This document shows positions 58,371-64,000 of a DNA stretch of 64,000 nt, one piece after another (within the stretch, counting starts at the first letter, position 1; the number at the start of each line of letters is the position of its first letter). A program made the position numbers and the translations under genes. Under the pieces are notes generated by a model. It saw nothing but the letters and a program-made list of their open reading frames with translations, searched no databases and was not told the origin of the DNA. Source of the DNA: Uloborus plumipes (lineage: Eukaryota > Arthropoda > Arachnida > Araneae > Uloboridae); NCBI GenBank assembly GCA_038373865.1, contig JAXGGA010003937.1, positions 31,097 through 95,096 on the forward strand, given 5' to 3'.

Positions 58371-58766
58371 TACTTAAAACTCTTACTTGGAATGCTTTAC
58401 ATACATTTTAAGCTTGAAATAGTTCTCCGTTGCCATATTTATTAAGTTAGTTAACGTCCTGTTTATGGGCTGTACTGCAGATATGTGAGCAAAATACGAC
58501 CTTACTTGACTTCACTTGTGAAAAGTTACAGAAAGCATCTCTGATCAATTTTAAGCAAATCATTTTAAAATAGTTTAATTTTATGAGAAATAAGTTCACA
58601 AAAAAACCCTTCTTTTCTGTGGCTGCCTATGCTGGATCGTTGCTTGACTGATTTGTCTGAAAATAGCTGTCAATTATTAAACTCTGATGTCCAACTAGTG
58701 GCTCTACCGGTTTTCTCGAGAAGAAGGACTATTTGAGTTGTGAAAAACAGCTTTAGGAAAATGATA

Positions 58767-59147
58767 TCGCTGCTTGAAATGAACAACGGCATATCTGCAA
58801 AAATCGATTTTTTTTTATTACATCAAAAAATTCTTTTTTTTTTTACTCTTTCTTGTGGTATTATCGGCATATCTCTAGTTTCAAAATATCACGCAGCAAT
58901 CGTTAATATCGTTGTGCATAGTTATTATTTTGGCGCGCTTTTCCCAGTAAACAATGACACAGCCGCCATTGTGTCAGTTCTGAATAAGTGCTTGGAGTGT
59001 CTATCATCTATGTCTATGTAAGTTGATTCGACATAAGTACCCTTAATACCATTTCACTTCAAAATGCCGTTTTACTGCAAAAACTTTGAAACGCTCTCCT
59101 GAAAAGTCGTGTTTTGCAGATATGCTGTTGTTCATTTCAAGCAGCGA
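58767..59147. mobile_element. TA-flanked MITE with 36-bp inverted ends
   Basis: Ends TCGCTGCTTGAAATGAACAA and the complement at 59112-59147 match over about 36 bp with one mismatch. The target TA is at 58765-58766 and 59148-59149. The element is 381 bp and inserted in the TTAA MITE. It is non-coding although frames cross it. Confidence 0.88.
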
Positions 59148-59223
59148 TATACCCATTACAGGTTTTTGTATGCAGTAACTAACAAGCGTCCCGTTTTTAG
59201 GCTACTGGACATAAATGGGTTAA

Positions 59224-61191
59224 TAATATTTATCACAATGTGACCTAAAAGGTCTTATTAAACTACTGTACTGTACTGTCTTATTAAACTCGTACATTGC
59301 CTAGCATTCGCGAAAGATTCCATTTTATAAAGGGAAGAAGGGTTGAGGGTGAGCACTGGGCACTTTCCGACGTTTTCAATTCAAACCGTGACTTTTTTAC
59401 TTTACTTTACTTTATTTCTATTTTGCATCTTTCTACTCTATTTAGTTCAGTTCACAGTTACCCTATTGATTCCACCCTTCATTGCTATCTTACCTATCAA
59501 ATTTGTTTTGATTCCATCGGGAATGTCCTGGCGCATGCGCAGATTCACGGATGGTTTCACCTAAGAAAATCGGACAGCACAGGATTTTCTATTATTGTTT
59601 AATTTTTTTTTTTTAATTTTCTTTACATAAAGTGTTCACAAAATGTAGGTATTGACATTTCATTTCATTCAAAATTAATCTTCAAAGGAAGTCGATAAAC
59701 GACTTTAAAAATTCTATAATCCTAAGTGTTTAAGCACTGCTTTCATTTCATTTTACAAACGGATTTGACGCAATGTCTGTAAGACGTAGAAAATATTATC
59801 AAGTTGAACTTCTTACAGAGCGTCTGACGCTTTTTAGCCTATTTTTCCGTTAAAGTAAAAGAAAGAAACAAAAAACAAAGAATGGTTTAATGCTTCTATT
59901 TTTAATGCTTTGTATCCTTTTTTTTTTCCTTTTTTGAAAACAGTTGAAAATCTTTTTGATGAAAAAAATATATATTTGCTGCATTGTTTAAGAGGTGCTA
60001 CTATTTTATTTATTTCTTTATTTTCCTTTAACGTATCTATTTCATCAAATGAGTGATTTATGTTTTGTTTTTTAAATTTAATATTTAAATGCTAAAAATG
60101 CTCGTTTGACAAAATTTGGCAGTATTAGATAGTAAAAAGAATATTGATCAGACGCTAGAATGTCGATGTTGGTATAAGGGAAAGTAGGCTTGTTTAGTTC
60201 TTGACAGAACTTCTTGTTTAATATCTAATCGCATTTCTCCTTTAATTCAAGCACAGTGCTTTAAATACAAGCGTCGAACAATACAAATAATTTTACTTTG
60301 AATGCTCTATGACATCACTCATGCAATTATAAAAATGAAATTAGCTGCATTTAGAAAATTAAATTTAATGATAAATATTTTGTGCATCAAAGCTTAAAAT
60401 TTGGATTTTTAATTTTTTTCCATAATTTCTGTTAATGCACAATGCTTGTTATAGAAAATACATTATGATGAAATTTCCCAGAATCTTTTATTCCATCATC
60501 TCAGCCCAGAGGCGAAGCTTAATACAAGTTGCCTCAATCAATAACTTATCTGTTTAAAGCTATTTGCATTTACTTTAATCACGTTATAACGAAGCCAGAA
60601 TGCATGTAATAAATTGAAGTTTCTTAAAATAAATTTTAACTGTCAAGACTAATTTATTTGCTGAAAAGTGAACAAGTTCAACCAGTTTAGTTTCAACGTA
60701 GAATTATGGATTCGATACAACGTTTTGACTGAAAGTCAAAAGTGTTTAATTTCAGTTTGAATAATGTACATTTATTTTCAAAAACATACTGTTTTAATCA
60801 CATCATTCAAATTGTGCATTACATTTTCGTTTTATTTCCGTTTCAATTCACCCATGCCGTGTAACTGCCTCATTCAATAAATTATCTATTAAAGTTTATT
60901 TTCGATTGCTTTATGAAGTTATAACTGAGCCACAACTCAAACAAAATAACGTATATTTAAATCTCTTAATACGAGAATAAATTTAAATTGTCTAGGCTAA
61001 TTTATTTGCTAAACAGCCAAATGCTTTCAATCCGCTTAGTTGTGAAATAGACACGTGGCTTCGTTGCAACTTTTCGATTAAAAGCCAAGAAGCGCTTGGT
61101 TTTCATTTGAAAAATATAAATTTTGAAAAATATGTTATTTGAACCAGATGATTCAAACTGCATGGTAATTTCGATTTTATTTTATTTTCAG
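59224..61191. other. Intron without a recognised element
   Basis: AT-rich intron. Two diverged segments share the theme ATTTATTTGCTGAAAAGTGAAC/ATTTATTTGCTAAACAGCC (about 60650 and 61000), with similar text before and after, suggesting an old roughly 350-bp tandem duplication (about 60490-60800 and 60840-61150). No exon. Confidence 0.45.
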
Positions 61192-61242
61192 CTCACCCAA
61201 GGAGATCGTAGTTTCATCAGACATGATTTTGTTTTCATTCCA
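61192..61242 (+). CDS. Rho GEF (ARHGEF17-like) small exon, start of PH-like domain
   Basis: It has 17 codons, acceptor TTTATTTTCAG and donor GTAAGT, phase 0. The peptide LTQGDRSFIRHDFVFIP reads as the first strand of a PH-like domain after the DH helix: 'R.fl.h.l..v' precedes a loop and the 'LFLFSDLLL' strand supplied by the next exon. It is very small, but its splice sites, frame and fold position agree. PH domains in this family position the DH and bind membranes or partners. Confidence 0.82.
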
Positions 61243-61797
61243 GTAAGTTTTCTCTTTAGAATGCTTTTTAAATATATTTTGCTGATAAAAGTATATCATA
61301 TACTCAATGTTGTTGAAGTTAAATTTTCGTTTATTATACAGTAGAAGCTTTTAGGGGCAAAGTGAAAACTTAGAGGCAACTAATATACTGTTTAAAATGT
61401 TTTCGTGCGACCTCCGCCTCATCTGCGCACTCGCCAAGTCTCTTCGGACTTTCTCGAAATAGGGGGAAAAAGTAGTAAGCGAACAAAAGCTGAAGGCATC
61501 GGGTAGTGCGCATCCTAAACCTATCTCCCCCTTTTCAGATGGAAGATTCCGTGGCTTCCAGGCGCACAATACGCAAACAGACAGTAAATGGCAAAAACGC
61601 TCATCTGTTTTGGAGCAACAAATGGATAAATGGCTTACATTGCGTATAGGATGACTTATAAAACTTTTCAATGTATGCCTACCAGGGGCTTGAACTTTTT
61701 ACGCGTTTTATTCAAAACTTAAAGTAAAAAAATTAATAAATAATTTGAATTTTGACATCTTGAATTAAAAAAAATTTTTGCATGGAGAATGCGTGTT
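61243..61797. other. Intron with a possible repeat fragment
   Basis: GC-richer than its surroundings (61390-61640). A frame after CCCTTTTCAG near 61539 looks exon-like, but inserting it would break a contiguous PH segment. The end (61735-61790) matches the dispersed fragment near 9995. Confidence 0.4.
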
Positions 61798-61798
61798 A

Positions 61799-62438
61799 GG
61801 GTGGGCCGACAATGACTTATTTTTTTATTTCGATGATAGGTATTGCGGAAAAAGTGCCATTGAGTGCTCGGAAAAAAAACTGGAATTTTTTTTAGTTCAT
61901 TTCTTTGCCGCAATCGCGTTGAAGTCCGGAAAAAAAATGCAGTTTTTTTGAGATTTTTAGGAAATTATTTTATTTTTTTTTTTTAGCACCAAACATCTAA
62001 AAATGCATCATATATGACAAACAATGCAATTATTTTAAGACAAATGCCCCGAAAACAGCACTTTAACGTTTGACAACATTTATTAAAAAGGTATTAAAAA
62101 AAAAAAAAAAAAAAAAAACAGGAAATTGCCAAATCTACTACGCATTTCTGGAAAAGGAAGGAATTATACCACAGACCTCAAATTTTTTCTGAGATTTCTA
62201 TGCCCCAAATGGCACTTTTTCCATCAGACCCATTATCGAAAATAGAAGAATTTTTTTTAATAACTTGCCAAAAATTCTCCAAAAAACTACATTTTTTCCA
62301 AACTTCGACGCTATTGCGGTAGATCAAGAAATTAACCAAAAAATTTCAAATTTTTTCTGTGCACTCTTCTCTCCCAATGGCACCTTTTCCGAAATACCCA
62401 TTATAGAAATTTAAAAAAAAGTCATTTTTTGTGCACCC
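61799..62438. mobile_element. TA-flanked MITE, GGGTGGGCCGACAATG terminus
   Basis: A 640-bp element with inverted ends of about 65 bp (GGTATTGCGGAAAAAGTGCC at left mirrors GGCACCTTTTCCGAAATACC at right) and TA at 61797-61798 and 62439-62440. A further relative of the same segment occurs inside near 62200-62255. It is non-coding. Confidence 0.83.
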
Positions 62439-62855
62439 TAATGTGTATGTGCAGACGTATGCACGCATGTGTGTTTGTGTAGGAATTTGCGTGCGTATGT
62501 TTGTGTGTGAGAGACACCACCTGGAAGCTTGCACAATTAAATGCAGTTTGTTTTTTAAAAATTCAGTAGGATTTGTTGAAAACATGACAATAAAATTATT
62601 TCCATGAATGTATGTAAACATTTTAATATATTTTTAGAGTATTTTACTGTTCTGCCTCAGGTTTCTTAAGAGCAAAAACAAGTACATCAACACAGTGAAT
62701 GATTCCCCCACCCCACCCCCAATCAACATTAAAAACGTTTTATTTCACTTTATTTTCGCAAACGTATTTACAAACTTACTTACAGCCCATGCTCATTCAT
62801 CCAAGAAAAAAACGTTCGAAACCTCACGAAAAAAAAGCGAGCTGTTCATTCACTT
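62439..62855. other. Intron without a recognised element
   Basis: GT-rich sequence at 62443-62510, then AT-rich sequence; no exon. Confidence 0.4.
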
Positions 62856-63271
62856 CCCAAGTAGCATCAACTCAGCGGATTTTGCTCGGCCGATCAACGA
62901 ACTCCTCGTAAACTGATCCCGTAACGCACGATGACATCGTGCCGATCAGTATCCGAGCACGATTTTCAATGAGCTACTTTTCACCGGAAAGCGATATCCT
63001 TCCGATAAACTTTCCCGAAGAAAATAAGCCGAGCTATATTCCATCGGAAAACGATATCTTTCCGATCAAGTTTCCCGATGAAATCCATGGGCACGGGACT
63101 GTTCTGTTTGTAAATTGCTCCAAATCTCATCGTATTTCGAGAAAAACACATCGGATTTTGCTGCTCGGATTCTGTTTGGCCGATGAGACAGATTGGATCA
63201 TCGGCCGATGAGAAATTCATCCGGTTTTGATGAATGGCCGATCATCGGCCGATGAGATGATGCTGCTAGGG
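62856..63271. mobile_element. CCCAAGTAGCATC-terminus MITE, copy 2
   Basis: Ends CCCAAGTAGCATCAACTCAG and GATGCTGCTAGGG and the CCGATGAG/CTCATCGG-rich interior match 18056-18471, at almost the same length (416 bp). The flanking triplets differ here (CTT and TTG), so no clear duplication remains. It ends about 200 bp before the last exon. Confidence 0.8.
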
Positions 63272-63467
63272 TTGCCGTTCTACCCTACAAGAGAATATAG
63301 AATTTTATACACCTGTTTATAATCACCAGTTTTCTTGAGGCAGGCAATGCATCTGTTGTTGATAACTAATTATCCTTATCCCCCCATTCAAATGAAAAGT
63401 TTTTCTGTCATTTGTTTAGATTCAATGTTTCTTCCTGTTTCTAACTTTTGCAATTTGGACCGAACAG

Positions 63468-63614
63468 GGCGGTCTAGGTCTCACAAAGAAGGAACGCTGT
63501 CTGCTGCTATTTTCTGATTTGCTGCTGGTAGCAAGTGTGAAGAAAAAAGGAGGCGGCGGAGGTACTGGAGGAGGGGTTATTGCCCGAAAGACTTCACCAG
63601 CATCGACAGTGTTA
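63468..63614 (+). CDS. Rho GEF (ARHGEF17-like) exon, PH-like domain strands and Gly-rich loop
   Basis: It starts after GGACCGAACAG and encodes GGLGLTKKERCLLLFSDLLL followed by VASVKKKGGGGGTGGG and VIARKTSPASTV. The 'KKERCLLLFSDLLLVA' strand pair is typical of Dbl PH domains, in which a Leu-rich strand ends in (F/V)(T/S)DLL(L/V). The exon end is uncertain: 63614 (TTA then GTGAAA) keeps phase 0 as at every other junction. Weaker alternatives are after 63608 or 63610. Without splicing the frame meets TAA at 63627-63629. A TTAA MITE begins 21 bp later. Confidence 0.85.
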
Positions 63615-63635
63615 GTGAAAAATATATAATATTAA

Positions 63636-63840
63636 CCCATTAATACCTGACATTTTTTTTCCAAAAATATTTTGTATACTGGTTACAAACAGTGTTTAAT
63701 GGACAGGAAAAATAATTAAAAAAATATTATGTAAAAAATAATTTTTTTATTAAGGAACGAAGAATCGTCCCTTAAAAGTTACGATAGACTCCAGATGGTA
63801 TATACTTTTTTCACTAAAATTTTTTTCTGCTTATGATATA
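63636..63840. mobile_element. piggyBac-type MITE family B1, interrupted copy
   Basis: It begins CCCATTAATACCTGACATT after TTAA (63632-63635) and matches 51156-51365. It is interrupted at a TA (63839-63840) by another element that runs off the window. Confidence 0.83.
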
Positions 63841-64000
63841 CACTAGGTGGCCAAAAGTATCCGGACACTTTCAAAAATTTACATTCTTACATATAGCTCG
63901 AGAAATAAGTGATCAATTGTTCTTTAACTTTAGTCATACAAAATATAGACTTCACCGAACATTTCCAAGTTGAAATTAAATTACCCTTGCATTTGGGGGA
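63841..64000 (+). mobile_element. Tc1/mariner-type terminus, cut by window end
   Basis: CACTAGGTGGCCAAAAGTAT with CCGGACAC follows TA, inside the family B1 MITE. The terminus is of the Tc1/mariner kind (CA...GGCCAAAAGTAT). The interior and right end are outside the window. Confidence 0.7.

Larger units (their letters stand above)
57039..59219. mobile_element. piggyBac-type MITE family A1, copy 3, carrying two insertions
   Basis: The outer ends CCCATTTATGCCCAAG and CTACTGGACATAAATGGG have TTAA at 57035-57038 and 59220-59223. Compared with 16587-17104 and 48745-49263, the element is interrupted twice, each time at a TA: by 57089-58370 and by 58767-59147. Removing both restores a MITE of normal size. 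Confidence 0.87.

Noticed and set aside
58740..59021. A hydrophobic 93-codon protein
   Set aside because: It spans the boundary between a TTAA MITE and the 58767-59147 insertion.
61532..61650. Exon-like frame after CCCTTTTCAG
   Set aside because: The exons at 61192 and 63468 join into a contiguous PH segment. Adding this piece would disrupt it, and its frame ends in a stop without a good donor.

Overview
This is an AT-rich, intron-dominated eukaryotic window, most likely from an arthropod and plausibly an arachnid. The grounds are GT/AG introns, very low coding density, a Penelope-like element, Helitrons, and dense Tc1/mariner-, hAT- and piggyBac-type non-autonomous DNA transposons. There are no prokaryotic gene arrays. 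The lineage is inferred, because no species-diagnostic gene is present.

One host gene can be supported, on the plus strand. Seven exons (17429-17506, 49552-49734, 50476-50592, 52451-52543, 55417-55593, 61192-61242, 63468-~63614) join in one frame. They encode a Dbl-homology (DH) domain and the start of a PH-like domain of a Rho guanine nucleotide exchange factor, closest by eye to ARHGEF17/TEM4. Every junction that can be checked is phase 0. The first intron in view is about 32 kb and holds most of the window. The 5' and 3' parts of the gene lie outside, or were not recognised in the first 17 kb.

The rest is a mosaic of mobile elements, many with exact boundaries. 1-17.4 kb: four copies of a roughly 570-bp TA-flanked MITE (family A), one split by a Penelope-like element with a 15-bp target duplication and hammerhead-ribozyme motifs in both arms. 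There is also a 1.57-kb hAT with an 8-bp duplication, a MITE containing a Helentron-like insert and a TTAA-flanked MITE, and two more TTAA MITEs. 17.5-49.5 kb: a hAT built around a 168-bp tandem array, a Helitron containing a hAT MITE, a 1.3-kb TA element, and a 2.8-kb palindrome made of two inverted copies of one terminal-inverted-repeat element. Also here are a (TA)n minisatellite block, two dead Tc1-like transposons and a related pair of full-length and deleted elements. 49.5-64 kb: the exon cluster, whose introns contain TTAA MITEs, a hAT MITE, a Helitron with a helicase remnant, and a nest in which a TTAA MITE received two independent TA insertions. The window ends in a Tc1-like terminus inserted into another TTAA MITE just after the last exon.

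No tRNA, rRNA, CRISPR or intact transposase gene was found. The most notable signals are the hammerhead motifs, the long composite palindrome with tRNA-like segments, the number of distinct TTAA-flanked families, and three TA elements that share a related terminal motif.
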